Positions 36,809 through 44,509 of a stretch of DNA of 64,000 bases are shown here, in pieces. The notes beneath the pieces were generated by a model. The model saw only the letters and a program-made list of their open reading frames with translations. It had not been told where the DNA came from and searched no databases. Numbering within the stretch: the first letter of the stretch is position 1; every line of letters starts with the position of its first letter. Made by a program: the position numbers and the translations under genes. The DNA comes from Dehalococcoidia bacterium (GTDB lineage Bacteria > Chloroflexota > Dehalococcoidia > Lucifugimonadales > JAGWBF01), in contig JAGWBJ010000001.1 in the NCBI GenBank assembly GCA_021295955.1, positions 62,001-126,000 on the forward strand, read 5' to 3'.

Positions 36809-37786
36809 ATGAAGGCAGCCGTCATTCACGAACTGGGGACCGAGGAGGCGTTCCACTACGAGGACGTGGAGGACCCGCAGGCGGGGCCGCGGCAGGTCCT
36901 CGTGCGGATCAAGGCTGCCTCCATCAACCGGGGCGACCTGGGCCGCAGGGAGGGCTCCTACCGCGGCGTCACGGCCGCGGCCAAGCTGCCGCTGATCCTC
37001 GGCTGGGACGTTTCGGGCGTCATCGAGTCCGTCGGCGAGGAGGTGCGGGACCGCCGCGTGGGCCAGAAGGTGGTGGCCACCCTGGCTTCCGGAGGGTACG
37101 CCGAGCTGGCCGCCGTGAGCGCCCGCGGCACCGTGCCCTTTCCGGACACCCTCTCCTTCGAGGAGGCCGCCAGCGTACCCATCGTCTTCCTCACATCCTG
37201 GTTCGCCCTCCTCAAGGTGGCCGGCCTCCAGGAGGGCGAGACGGCTCTGGTCCATTCCGCCGGCAGCGGGGTCGGGATGGCCGGCATCCAGATCGCCAAA
37301 TACGCCGGGGCGCGGGTGATCACCACCTCCAGCTCCGGGGACAAGCTGGACAGGGCCCGGGAGCTGGGCGCCGACGACGGCGTCAACTACCGCCAGGAAG
37401 ACGTGCTGGACCGGGTCATGGCCTTGACCGAGGGAGGCGGGGTGAACGTCGCGCTGGACGGCGTCGGCGGCGAGAACCTGGCCGCGAGCATCGCCTCTCT
37501 GGCCCCCCTGGGCAGGCTGGTCACCGTGGGCAACACCAGCGAGTCGCCCACCACCATAGACTCGGGCCTGCTGTTCCAGAAGACCCTCACCGTCCACGGG
37601 TTTACCCTGGCGGGCCAGATGGTCCGCGGCGGGGTGATGCCCGAGCTGGCCCGCATCATGGACCTCTTCGGCGAGGGAAAGTTCAGGGCGATAGTCGACC
37701 GGGTGTTCCCGCTACGGCAGGCTTCCGAGGCCCATCGGTACGTGTCCGAGGGGGGCCAGTTCGGGAAGGTGGTCCTGCGGCCGTAG
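36809..37786 (+). CDS. Zinc-independent MDR oxidoreductase (quinone oxidoreductase-like)
   Basis: This 325-residue medium-chain reductase has the GroES-like N-terminal domain (EDPQAGPRQVLVRIKAASIN, GWDVSGVIESVGEEV) and a Rossmann domain with HSAGSGVGMAGIQIAK as cofactor loop. The Cys/His ligands of zinc alcohol dehydrogenases are missing, so it is a quinone-reductase-like NAD(P)H enzyme. S-S-S after the second strand (TTSSSGDK) favours NADPH. ATG 36809 follows AGGAGA by 8 bases. It converges on the amidase gene. Confidence 0.92.
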   Translation: MKAAVIHELGTEEAFHYEDVEDPQAGPRQVLVRIKAASINRGDLGRREGSYRGVTAAAKLPLILGWDVSGVIESVGEEVRDRRVGQKVVATLASGGYAELAAVSARGTVPFPDTLSFEEAASVPIVFLTSWFALLKVAGLQEGETALVHSAGSGVGMAGIQIAKYAGARVITTSSSGDKLDRARELGADDGVNYRQEDVLDRVMALTEGGGVNVALDGVGGENLAASIASLAPLGRLVTVGNTSESPTTIDSGLLFQKTLTVHGFTLAGQMVRGGVMPELARIMDLFGEGKFRAIVDRVFPLRQASEAHRYVSEGGQFGKVVLRP

Positions 37787-37848
37787 GCAGAATTCGTCCC
37801 CGGCCCGACGCGGCGGGAGCCCCTACGTCCGCTGGGAAACCGGACCCT

Positions 37849-39207
37849 CTACCAGGAGTCGGGCGGCGCCAGAGTCACGTCCAGCGCCTTCTCGCACCAG
37901 GAGGCGACGGCCAGCAGGTGGGCCTCGTCGAAGGGCGCCCCCTCGAGCTGTACGCCCAGGGGCAGGCCGTTGGCGCTGAGGCCCGACGGAAGGCTGACCG
38001 TCGGCAGCCCCGACGAGGTCCAGGGACGCTGGAAGGCCGGGTCTCCCGTCGTGGTCAGGTCCCTGGGGGCTTCGGCGGGCGTGCTTGGGGTGAGAAGGGC
38101 GTCGAACCCCCGGGCAACCTGGGCTATCTCGACGGCAAACCGGCGGCGCATCCTCTGGGCCTGCATGTAGCGCACCGCCGGGACCATCATCCCCATCTCG
38201 ATGGTGGCCCTAAGCTTGGGGCTGTAGTCGTCCGGCTGGCGGCGGAAGAACTCCTCGTGGAAGGTGGCGCAGTCCACAGCCTGGATAATGCCGTGGGCCG
38301 CGTAGTTGGACATGAAGCTCTTGGGCAGACCCACCTCGGTAACCGTCGCCCCGGCCGCGGCCAGCTTCTCCGCCGCCGCCTCGGTGTTGCGGCGGACCTC
38401 GTCGTCACAGTAGTCCAGGAAGAACTCCCGGAGCAACCCGATGCGCGGCGGCTCGCCGAGGCTGCCCAGGGCCGCCCTGTAGTCCGGGACCGGCTCCGAG
38501 GAGGAGCCCGGGTCGTTGGGGTCGTGGCCCGCCATGGCCCCCAGCATGACGGCCGCGTCTTCCACCGTCCGGACGAGTATCCCGACGGTGTCCACGGACC
38601 AGCTAACGGGGACTACCCCGTAGCGGCTGATCCTCCCGTAGGATGGCTTGAGCCCTACGATCCCGTTGTAGGAAGCGGGGCGGCAGGTGGAGCCGCCCGT
38701 CTGGGAGCCCAGGGCCGCCGCAACCATCCTGGTCGAGACCGCCACCGCCGAGCCGCTGGAGGAGCCTCCGGGGGTGTGGGCCAGGTTCCAGGCGTTGCGG
38801 CTGGGCGAAGGGTCTCCCGTGGCGAACTCCGTCGTGACGGCCTTTCCCAGGACGACGGCCCCGGCCTCCTTGAGCCTGGCAACGCAGGTGGCGTCGTAGT
38901 CGGGGACGAAGTCGGCGTACACCTTGGACCCGGCGGTGGTCCTCATGCCGGCCGTGTAGAAGATGTCCTTCAGGCCGACCGGCACACCGTGCAGCGGGCC
39001 GCGGGGGCCCTTCTCCCCGAGCTCCCGGTCCCGCTGGCGCGCCTCCTCCAGCAGCTCCTCCCGGTCGATGGTGACCCAGGCCTTGAGGGTCGGCTCCATG
39101 GGGTCGATGCGGTCGAGGAGCGCCTGGCACAGGCCGACGGAGGACACCCCGCCGCCGCGTATACGGTCAGCCGCCTGGGCGGCGGTCAAGTCGTGCAGCT
39201 CGAGCAT
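37849..39207 (-). CDS. Amidase-signature family amidase
   Basis: A 452-residue amidase-signature enzyme. The triad is Lys80 (VGLKDIF), the cis-Ser at about 149/150 in GGSSSGSA, and the nucleophile Ser173 in GSQTGGST. It resembles GatA, but the C-terminus (LPLGVQLEGAPFDEAHLLAVA) is the general amidase type, and no gatB is nearby. ATG 39207 has AGGAGGGG five bases upstream. It follows a 62-residue small protein that may be its GatC/AtzG-like partner. Confidence 0.92.
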   Translation of the reverse strand: MLELHDLTAAQAADRIRGGGVSSVGLCQALLDRIDPMEPTLKAWVTIDREELLEEARQRDRELGEKGPRGPLHGVPVGLKDIFYTAGMRTTAGSKVYADFVPDYDATCVARLKEAGAVVLGKAVTTEFATGDPSPSRNAWNLAHTPGGSSSGSAVAVSTRMVAAALGSQTGGSTCRPASYNGIVGLKPSYGRISRYGVVPVSWSVDTVGILVRTVEDAAVMLGAMAGHDPNDPGSSSEPVPDYRAALGSLGEPPRIGLLREFFLDYCDDEVRRNTEAAAEKLAAAGATVTEVGLPKSFMSNYAAHGIIQAVDCATFHEEFFRRQPDDYSPKLRATIEMGMMVPAVRYMQAQRMRRRFAVEIAQVARGFDALLTPSTPAEAPRDLTTTGDPAFQRPWTSSGLPTVSLPSGLSANGLPLGVQLEGAPFDEAHLLAVASWCEKALDVTLAPPDSW

Positions 39208-39223
39208 GATGTCCCCTCCTGGG

Positions 39224-39245
39224 CCTCTTCTGGACCTCTTCTGGG
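39224..39245. repeat. 11-bp tandem duplication upstream of the amidase
   Basis: CCTCTTCTGGA is repeated at 39224-39234 and 39235-39245 with one mismatch, just upstream of the amidase ribosome-binding site. Confidence 0.75.
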
Positions 39246-39292
39246 AAGGCTGTCCTGAGCGCATCGAAGGCGCCGAAGACGGGCTTCCGCGG

Positions 39293-39481
39293 TTATAGGA
39301 AGAAGGCGGGCTCCTCTTCCTTGTCGGGCAGGTTGTGGGAGATCACCCACAGGTGCTCGGCGGCCTCCTCCAACGTGGCGCGGATGGCCTCGGCCCTCTG
39401 TGCCCCGTACAGCTCGGTCGCCTTGTCAAAGAGCTCCCGGGCGATCTCCTGCTGAGACTGGGCGGGATTCATGCCAACCAT
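39293..39481 (-). CDS. Small protein upstream of amidase, possible GatC/AtzG-like partner
   Basis: A 62-residue, mostly helical protein (QQEIARELFDKATELYGAQR) ending LPDKEEEPAFFL. AtzG/DUF4089-type and GatC proteins are small, helical, end in an extended Glu-Pro-rich tail that wraps round the amidase, and sit just upstream of it; this gene fits in size, position and tail. I see no decisive motif, so the function is an inference. The start ATG 39481 has GGAGG six bases before it, inside the stop region of the cyclophilin gene 2 bp away. Confidence 0.7.
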   Translation of the reverse strand: MVGMNPAQSQQEIARELFDKATELYGAQRAEAIRATLEEAAEHLWVISHNLPDKEEEPAFFL

Positions 39482-39483
39482 CC

Positions 39484-40113
39484 CTAACCTCCGGAGCTCT
39501 CGTCTATCTGGACCCCCTGTATGACCACGTCCTCCAGGGGCTTGTCCCGCTGGTTCGTCTGCACCTTGGAGATGGCCTCCACCACGTCCTGCCCCTGGGT
39601 GACCCGGCCGAAGATGGTGTGCTTGTCGTTCAGATGGGGCGTCGGCACGGTGGTGATGAAGAACTGACTGCCGTTGGTCCCCGGGCCGGCGTTTGCCATG
39701 GCCAGGAGGCCGGGCTTGTCGAACCTCAAGGATGGGGCGAACTCGTCCTCGAACTGGTAGCCGGGGCCGCCCCCGCCGGTGCCGGTGGGGTCGCCACCCT
39801 GGATCATGAAGTTTGGAATAACCCGGTGGAAGATAACGCCGTCGTAGAACCCGTCCCTGGAAAGGGTCAGGAAGTTGTTCACCGTCTTCGGCGCCTCTTG
39901 GGGGAACAGCTCTATGACGATTTCGCCGTGATTGGTGTCTATGGTAGCCAGGTAGCTATTGGACTGGTCGATGGTCATGGGCGGCCCTCCTCCGGACTGA
40001 TCGCTCTCAGGGGTCGGCGTCGACCGCTCCAAGACCGGGTCCCCGGCCTCGTCGCAGGCCGCGAATGCGAGTACCGCAAAAACACCGAGGAGAGTCAGCA
40101 GCCAAAGCTTCAC
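39484..40113 (-). CDS. Lipoprotein peptidyl-prolyl cis-trans isomerase (cyclophilin)
   Basis: The protein is a cyclophilin with [19 protein letters not shown] and [18 protein letters not shown], the active-site Arg and Gln. From GTG 40113 the N-terminus is (M)[19 protein letters not shown], a complete lipoprotein signal with lipid Cys20, so it should fold proteins outside the membrane. Upstream ATGs add a non-signal head and cross the promoter. A TATAAT lies 6 bases before this GTG, so the mRNA may be leaderless. 209 residues. It heads a run with the small protein and the amidase. Confidence 0.9.
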   Translation of the reverse strand: MKLWLLTLLGVFAVLAFAACDEAGDPVLERSTPTPESDQSGGGPPMTIDQSNSYLATIDTNHGEIVIELFPQEAPKTVNNFLTLSRDGFYDGVIFHRVIPNFMIQGGDPTGTGGGGPGYQFEDEFAPSLRFDKPGLLAMANAGPGTNGSQFFITTVPTPHLNDKHTIFGRVTQGQDVVEAISKVQTNQRDKPLEDVVIQGVQIDESSGG

Positions 40114-40119
40114 CGGGGT

Positions 40120-40148
40120 ATTATAGACCATATCCGCCGACCCGTCAC
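40120..40148 (-). promoter_or_regulatory. Promoter placing the start site at the cyclophilin GTG
   Basis: GTGACG (40148-40143), 17-bp spacer and a perfect TATAAT (40125-40120). Plus-one would fall on or next to the GTG at 40113, suggesting a leaderless transcript. Confidence 0.75.
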
Positions 40149-40217
40149 CGCACCCTGCTGCTACGCCGCACCTGGCGGGGCCCATAGCGGGGAAGGGCTC
40201 CCGCAGGCCCCTCGGGC

Positions 40218-40628
40218 CTATCGGCCGGCGCACCGCCAGACGCGGCAGCCGGTGATGCCCACCACGATGGGCATCAGGGTATCGACGACGGTCCAGACCT
40301 GTCCGTCGGCCACGTTGTCCGCAGACAGGTTGCTGAACCAGTTCCAGAAGAACAGGAGAAGCACGGCCACGGAGGCGTAAAACACGGTGTTGGCCCGTAT
40401 GTACCGCCTCAGGTACTCGGTCCCTTCGCCGGAGACGCTCCGCTTCTCCACGTAGCCGGCCGCCACCGTGAGCACTATGCCCACCGCCATGAAGTAGTTC
40501 AGCACCTCCCAGACGCGGAAGGGCTCGTCTCCACCGGGATGGTACAGCGGAGTGGCGATGAAGTTCACGGCCACCGCAACGGCCAACAACACCAGATAGA
40601 CCGCTACCGCGCGAATCAGGATGGGCAT
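40218..40628 (-). CDS. Small membrane protein, four predicted membrane segments
   Basis: I do not recognise the family. The 136 residues contain four hydrophobic segments: about 5-25, 42-62, 83-100 and 115-130. The loop between the second and third is charged ([19 protein letters not shown]). It ends [13 protein letters not shown] 40628 is preceded by GGAGGGG. It is divergent from the amidohydrolase gene. No function is proposed. Confidence 0.75.
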   Translation of the reverse strand: MPILIRAVAVYLVLLAVAVAVNFIATPLYHPGGDEPFRVWEVLNYFMAVGIVLTVAAGYVEKRSVSGEGTEYLRRYIRANTVFYASVAVLLLFFWNWFSNLSADNVADGQVWTVVDTLMPIVVGITGCRVWRCAGR

Positions 40629-40671
40629 GTCCCCTCCTCGAAGTATGTCCAGGCAGATACCGGGCGGCCCC

Positions 40672-40700
40672 AATATATCACCCGGAGCCGCCCCTTGCCA
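40672..40700 (-). promoter_or_regulatory. Probable promoter for the membrane protein gene
   Basis: TGGCAA (40700-40695), 17 bp, TATATT (40677-40672). The -10 is 5/6; the -35 only 3/6. Confidence 0.5.
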
Positions 40701-40724
40701 CAGAGCCGCCGCGTAGGCCAGGGA

Positions 40725-40753
40725 TTGACTCTCCCCTTTGCCGCGACTACACT
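40725..40753 (+). promoter_or_regulatory. Sigma70-type promoter for the amidohydrolase operon
   Basis: TTGACT (40725-40730), 17 bp, TACACT (40748-40753). Plus-one is expected near 40760, 28 bp before the ATG chosen for the gene and almost on an in-frame ATG (40758). Confidence 0.8.
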
Positions 40754-40787
40754 GCGCATGGTGCAAGACACCGTAAGAGAGCCGCCA

Positions 40788-41579
40788 ATGCTCATCGTAG
40801 ACACCCACTGCCACGCGTCGCCCTACTGGTTCGAGCCCGTCGAGATACTGCTGGACGAGATGGCCAGGAACGACGTTGGCAAGGCCGTGCTAATCCAGGC
40901 CCGGGGGTTCTACGACAACTCCTACCTCGTCGAGTGCAAGCGCCGCTTTCCCGGCCGCTTCGCAGTCGTAGTGGTCGTGGACACCCAGGCGGAGGACGCC
41001 CCGGCCACCTTGGAGCGATGGGTGGAGCAGGGGGCGGGCGGGATACGCCTCAACCCCCTGGCCCGCTCACCGGGGGACGACCCGCTGGCCATCTGGCGCA
41101 AGGCCTCGGACCTGGGCATCGCGGTGAGCTGCCTGGGCACCGCCCGGGAGTTCGGCTCCCCGGAGTTCGAGGAGCTTGTCAGGTCGCTGCCGGACCTGAG
41201 CGTGGTCATAGAGCACCTGGGGGGAGCCGAGCCCGGGATGCCGTCCCCCTACGAGGAGTACCGCAAGGTGCTGGGGCTTGCCAAATACCCCAACACCACC
41301 ATGAAGGTCCCGGGGCTGGGTGAGCTGTGCCCCAGGCCCATCCCCTTCATCCAGCCGTTCCCGTTCCCCAACGTCCCACCCCTCATCGAAATGGCCATCG
41401 ACGCCTTCGGGCCCAGCCGCCTCATGTGGGGCAGCGACTTTCCCCCGGTGGCCCAGCGGGAGGGATACCGCAACTCCCTCCGGTTTCCCATGGAGCACGT
41501 TTCCTTCCGGAGCGAGGAGGACAAGGAGTGGGTGTTCGGGAAGACGGCCGCGTCCGTGTGGAAGCTGGGCCCAGGATGA
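40788..41579 (+). CDS. Amidohydrolase family protein (amidohydrolase 2, metal-dependent)
   Basis: This 263-residue TIM-barrel protein starts MLIVDTHCHASPYWF, with the HxH metal motif, and later has VVIEHLGGAEPG and LMWGSDFPPVAQREGYRN, the His and Asp of the amidohydrolase-2 family (decarboxylases and lactonases). ATG 40788 starts exactly at the domain; in-frame ATG 40758 and GTG 40761 are alternatives and one of them could be leaderless. It heads a run with a zinc-ribbon protein, a D-2-hydroxyacid dehydrogenase and a second zinc-ribbon protein. Confidence 0.88.
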   Translation: MLIVDTHCHASPYWFEPVEILLDEMARNDVGKAVLIQARGFYDNSYLVECKRRFPGRFAVVVVVDTQAEDAPATLERWVEQGAGGIRLNPLARSPGDDPLAIWRKASDLGIAVSCLGTAREFGSPEFEELVRSLPDLSVVIEHLGGAEPGMPSPYEEYRKVLGLAKYPNTTMKVPGLGELCPRPIPFIQPFPFPNVPPLIEMAIDAFGPSRLMWGSDFPPVAQREGYRNSLRFPMEHVSFRSEEDKEWVFGKTAASVWKLGPG

Positions 41580-41601
41580 CCAAGACGAGGGAGGTGTCGC
41601 C

Positions 41602-42039
41602 GTGAACTGCCCCCGGTGCCGGGCGCCGCTGCGGACGGAGAAGCACAAGGGAATCGAGGTCGACCGCTGCACGCAGTGCCAGGGCATGTGGCTCGACCAC
41701 CACGAGCTGGACGAGCTGGAAGACACGGTGATGGACGACGACCAGATCAAGGGCACCATGATGTTCCGCTTCCAGGGCAGCGACCTGAGCTGTCCCAAGT
41801 GCCAGGCCCCAATGCAGTGGTTCAGGTACCGCCACTACGACCTGGAGCTGGACTTCTGCGAGGCGGAGCACGGCTTCTGGCTGGACAAAGGCGAGGAGAA
41901 ACGGGTGCTGGAGATCATGCAGCAGCGCCTCAAGGACCTGAAGCGCTCCTCCAGCGCCGAGGCGGAGTGGGACAAGTTCCTGTCCCAGGTGAACACCAGG
42001 TCCTTCATGGACAAGGTGAAGGACCTGTTCAGAAAGTAG
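41602..42039 (+). CDS. Zinc-ribbon protein (zf-TFIIB type)
   Basis: A 145-residue protein with two TFIIB-like zinc ribbons. The first reads NCPRCRAPLRTEKHKGIEVD then CTQCQGMWLDHHELDELE; the second has CPKCQAPMQWFRY and a CEAEHGFWLDKGE segment in which the second pair is partly replaced by His. The C-terminal 50 residues are a charged helix. The start is GTG 41602 with GGGAGGTG upstream. The function is unknown; such proteins are often coded near metabolic genes. Confidence 0.85.
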   Translation: MNCPRCRAPLRTEKHKGIEVDRCTQCQGMWLDHHELDELEDTVMDDDQIKGTMMFRFQGSDLSCPKCQAPMQWFRYRHYDLELDFCEAEHGFWLDKGEEKRVLEIMQQRLKDLKRSSSAEAEWDKFLSQVNTRSFMDKVKDLFRK

Positions 42040-42080
42040 GGACCGAAACCGGAAGCCATACCAGTGGGAAAGGAGCGTCC

Positions 42081-43055
42081 ATGCCCAAGACCAAGGTAGT
42101 CCTGCTGAGCCCCTACCGCGACCGGGCCGAGTTCACGGCCAATCTCGCTCCCGAGGACATGGACGTCACCTTGGTGAACCCGCGGCTGGGCTTGGACGAG
42201 ATAGTACCCCTCTGCCGGGACGCGGAGGCCATCCTGGCCATCCCGGCAGACGTGCCCATCGAGCTCCTTAAGCAGTGCCCGAAGGTCAAGCTCATACAGT
42301 GCCTTAGCGCGGGCTACGAGCTCCTGGACCTGGAGGCCATCGGCGAGATGGGCGTCCCCGTAGCCAACAATGGGGGCGCCAACGCCATCGCCGTGGCCGA
42401 GCAGACCATCGCCATGATGATCGGCATCTGCAAGAAGATGATGCTCCAGTGGTACCACGCCTCGAAGGAGCGGCGGTGGAGGGGCGACCTGTCGGCGATG
42501 GACCCGCTGGAGATAACGGGGAAAACCGTCGGAATCGTGGGCCTGGGCCGTATCGGGAAGCAGGTGGCCAAGCGCCTCAAGGGTTTCGACACCAGGACCA
42601 TATACTACGACATCGTCGAGATGCCCAAGGAGGTCCGGGAGTATGTGGCCGCCGAGCCCGTGCCCTTCGACGACCTGCTCAGGGAATCGGACCTGGTCAG
42701 CCTGCACGTGCCCCTGACTAGGAGGACCCGGCGCATGATCTCCGACCGGGAGCTGGACATGATGAAGCCCACGGCGTTCCTCATCAGCGACGCCCGGGGG
42801 GCGGTGGTGGACGAGAAAGCGCTCTACCAGGCCCTCAAGAACGGGCGCATCGCCGGCGCCGCCCTTGACGTGCTGGAGCAGGAGCCCACACCGGCGGACA
42901 ATCCCCTGCTCGACCTGGACAACGTGATCATCACTCCGCACATGGCCGGTTTCAGCTACGAGACCAGCGTGAGGACCGCCCAGTTCGCCTACGACAACGT
43001 GCGCCGCATCGTGGCGGGCGACCCGCCCGAGTCCATAGTCACCCCGGACGACTGA
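42081..43055 (+). CDS. D-2-hydroxyacid dehydrogenase (NAD-dependent)
   Basis: A 324-residue D-isomer-specific dehydrogenase. The NAD loop is GIVGLGRIG and the catalytic residues are Arg in SDARGAVVDE, Glu in LDVLEQEP and His in ITPHMAG. The substrate could be a glyoxylate/phosphoglycerate-type 2-oxoacid; this is not resolvable here. ATG 42081 is preceded by AAGGAGCG. It lies 41 bp after the first zinc-ribbon gene and 2 bp before the second. Confidence 0.94.
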   Translation: MPKTKVVLLSPYRDRAEFTANLAPEDMDVTLVNPRLGLDEIVPLCRDAEAILAIPADVPIELLKQCPKVKLIQCLSAGYELLDLEAIGEMGVPVANNGGANAIAVAEQTIAMMIGICKKMMLQWYHASKERRWRGDLSAMDPLEITGKTVGIVGLGRIGKQVAKRLKGFDTRTIYYDIVEMPKEVREYVAAEPVPFDDLLRESDLVSLHVPLTRRTRRMISDRELDMMKPTAFLISDARGAVVDEKALYQALKNGRIAGAALDVLEQEPTPADNPLLDLDNVIITPHMAGFSYETSVRTAQFAYDNVRRIVAGDPPESIVTPDD

Positions 43056-43057
43056 CG

Positions 43058-43339
43058 GTGCCGGCGCTGCCCCACTGCCCCGAGTGCGGGGCTGCCATCG
43101 AGTCGCCCGCGGAAGGCACCATGCCCGACGGCGTGGTCGAGCACCGGTGCCCCTCGTGCTCGTACCAGATACCGCTGTACACCCCATCCCCCGACAGTGG
43201 CGAGGCGTGTCCCGAGTGCGGCTCTCCGGCGGACTCTCCGGCCACGCTGGAGGAGGTGGACAGCTCGGGCCTGCTGGGCTTCCTGTACTGCAGCTCCTGC
43301 CGATGCCTGCTCCACAAGTATTGGGGCACGCTGCTGTAA
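43058..43339 (+). CDS. Small zinc-ribbon protein, 93 residues
   Basis: The protein has two zinc-ribbon units: CPEC/CPSC (about 7-10 and 31-34) and CPEC/CSSC (about 51-54 and 78-81). Nothing else is recognisable. The start is GTG 43058, 2 bp after the dehydrogenase stop. It probably binds zinc and may bind nucleic acid or a partner protein; this is inference. It converges on the gene at 43343 with 3 bp between stops. Confidence 0.75.
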   Translation: MPALPHCPECGAAIESPAEGTMPDGVVEHRCPSCSYQIPLYTPSPDSGEACPECGSPADSPATLEEVDSSGLLGFLYCSSCRCLLHKYWGTLL

Positions 43340-43342
43340 CGG

Positions 43343-44485
43343 CTACGGGGCAAAGTCGACGGGCTCGGCCTCCCGCATCTCCGGGGGCCACAGGACAGCC
43401 TTCCTCCTCCCCTGCCACTGGACGATGATGACCGAGCGGCCCACCTGCCGTCCCGTGTCGGGGTCTATCCTGAACCGCCCGTAGAAGGTCGTGAAGTCCA
43501 GCGTTGACGCCGCCTCCCGCAGGGCGCCCGCCTCCAGGCTTCCGGCCTCCCCCACGCACCTGCCCGCCACAAGGCCCGCAGCATAGGCCTGGGCCATGGC
43601 GTAGTCCGCGTCACCGGAGGCGAAGCCAGGATGCCCGAGGGCCAGCCGGTCCACCGTGGGGCCGTATTCCGGCGGGTAGGACGCAGCGGGCTCCCACTGG
43701 CTCGGACCCATGAACCCGTCGGCCTGGTCTCCCAGGTCCCGGCCGAACTCCGCCACTCCGGCAACCACCAGGGCGACGGCTTCGGCCCGTAGTCCTCGGG
43801 ACCTGATCTGCCGCGCCAAGGCCAGGTCGTCCTGGATGCGCCCGACGCCGGCGACCAGGTCGGGCTCCGCGGCCTCCAACTCATCCAACAAAGCCGAGAA
43901 GTCCGTGACGGGGACCTGGTAGGCCCGCTTGAGGACGACCCGCGACCCTCGCTGGGAGACTTCCTCCTCCAGGCCTGAGGCGACCGCCGCGGGAAAGGTG
44001 CCCCGTTGGGCGTGAAGTACCGCGACACGCCGGGGCCTGGGGTCCCGCTCCAGAAGCAGATCCACCAGCCCCCCGAGATACCGGCTGGCGGGCGCCAGAA
44101 CCCCCACGCACCAGCGGAACCCCTGCTCGTAGATCCGGTCCGAGGCGCCCCCGTGGTTCCAGAGGACCGTCCCGTGTCTCTCGGCCACGTCGCAAGCGGC
44201 CAGGGTGAGGACGCTGGAGTAGGGTCCCAGGAGGATGTCCACCCCGTCCTCGGCGATGAGCCGCTCGGTCATGGACCGGGCCCCGTGGACGGTGCTCCCG
44301 TCATCGTAGTGAGTCAGGTGGACGGGCAGCCTGCGCCCGGCGGATGCGACGTACATCCCCCCACCGGTGTTGGTGTCCTGGACCCACGCCGAAGCCCCCT
44401 GGAGGGCCTGTCTGCCCTGGGAGCCGAACTGGCCGGTGAGGGATACCGCCATCCCCACGTGTACGCCATCGCGCGACGGAGCCAT
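43343..44485 (-). CDS. Leu/Ile/Val-binding-type (Peripla_BP_6) protein without signal peptide
   Basis: A 380-residue ligand-binding protein of the LivJ/AmiC class: VGMAVSLTGQFGSQGRQALQ at the start, VDILLGPYSSVLTLAACDVA and GVAEFGRDLGDQADGF later. It begins directly with the binding domain: no signal peptide or lipobox precedes it, and the gap to the upstream gene is 24 bp. It is thus probably cytoplasmic, like AmiC, rather than an ABC-transporter receptor; no permease or ATPase gene is near. It follows a FIST sensor gene. Confidence 0.85.
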   Translation of the reverse strand: MAPSRDGVHVGMAVSLTGQFGSQGRQALQGASAWVQDTNTGGGMYVASAGRRLPVHLTHYDDGSTVHGARSMTERLIAEDGVDILLGPYSSVLTLAACDVAERHGTVLWNHGGASDRIYEQGFRWCVGVLAPASRYLGGLVDLLLERDPRPRRVAVLHAQRGTFPAAVASGLEEEVSQRGSRVVLKRAYQVPVTDFSALLDELEAAEPDLVAGVGRIQDDLALARQIRSRGLRAEAVALVVAGVAEFGRDLGDQADGFMGPSQWEPAASYPPEYGPTVDRLALGHPGFASGDADYAMAQAYAAGLVAGRCVGEAGSLEAGALREAASTLDFTTFYGRFRIDPDTGRQVGRSVIIVQWQGRRKAVLWPPEMREAEPVDFAP

Positions 44486-44509
44486 GATTCGACGGCTTCC
44501 CCGACGGCG

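Noticed and set aside
43343-44485. ABC transporter substrate-binding lipoprotein.
   Set aside because: No signal peptide, no room for one upstream, and no permease or ATPase genes.
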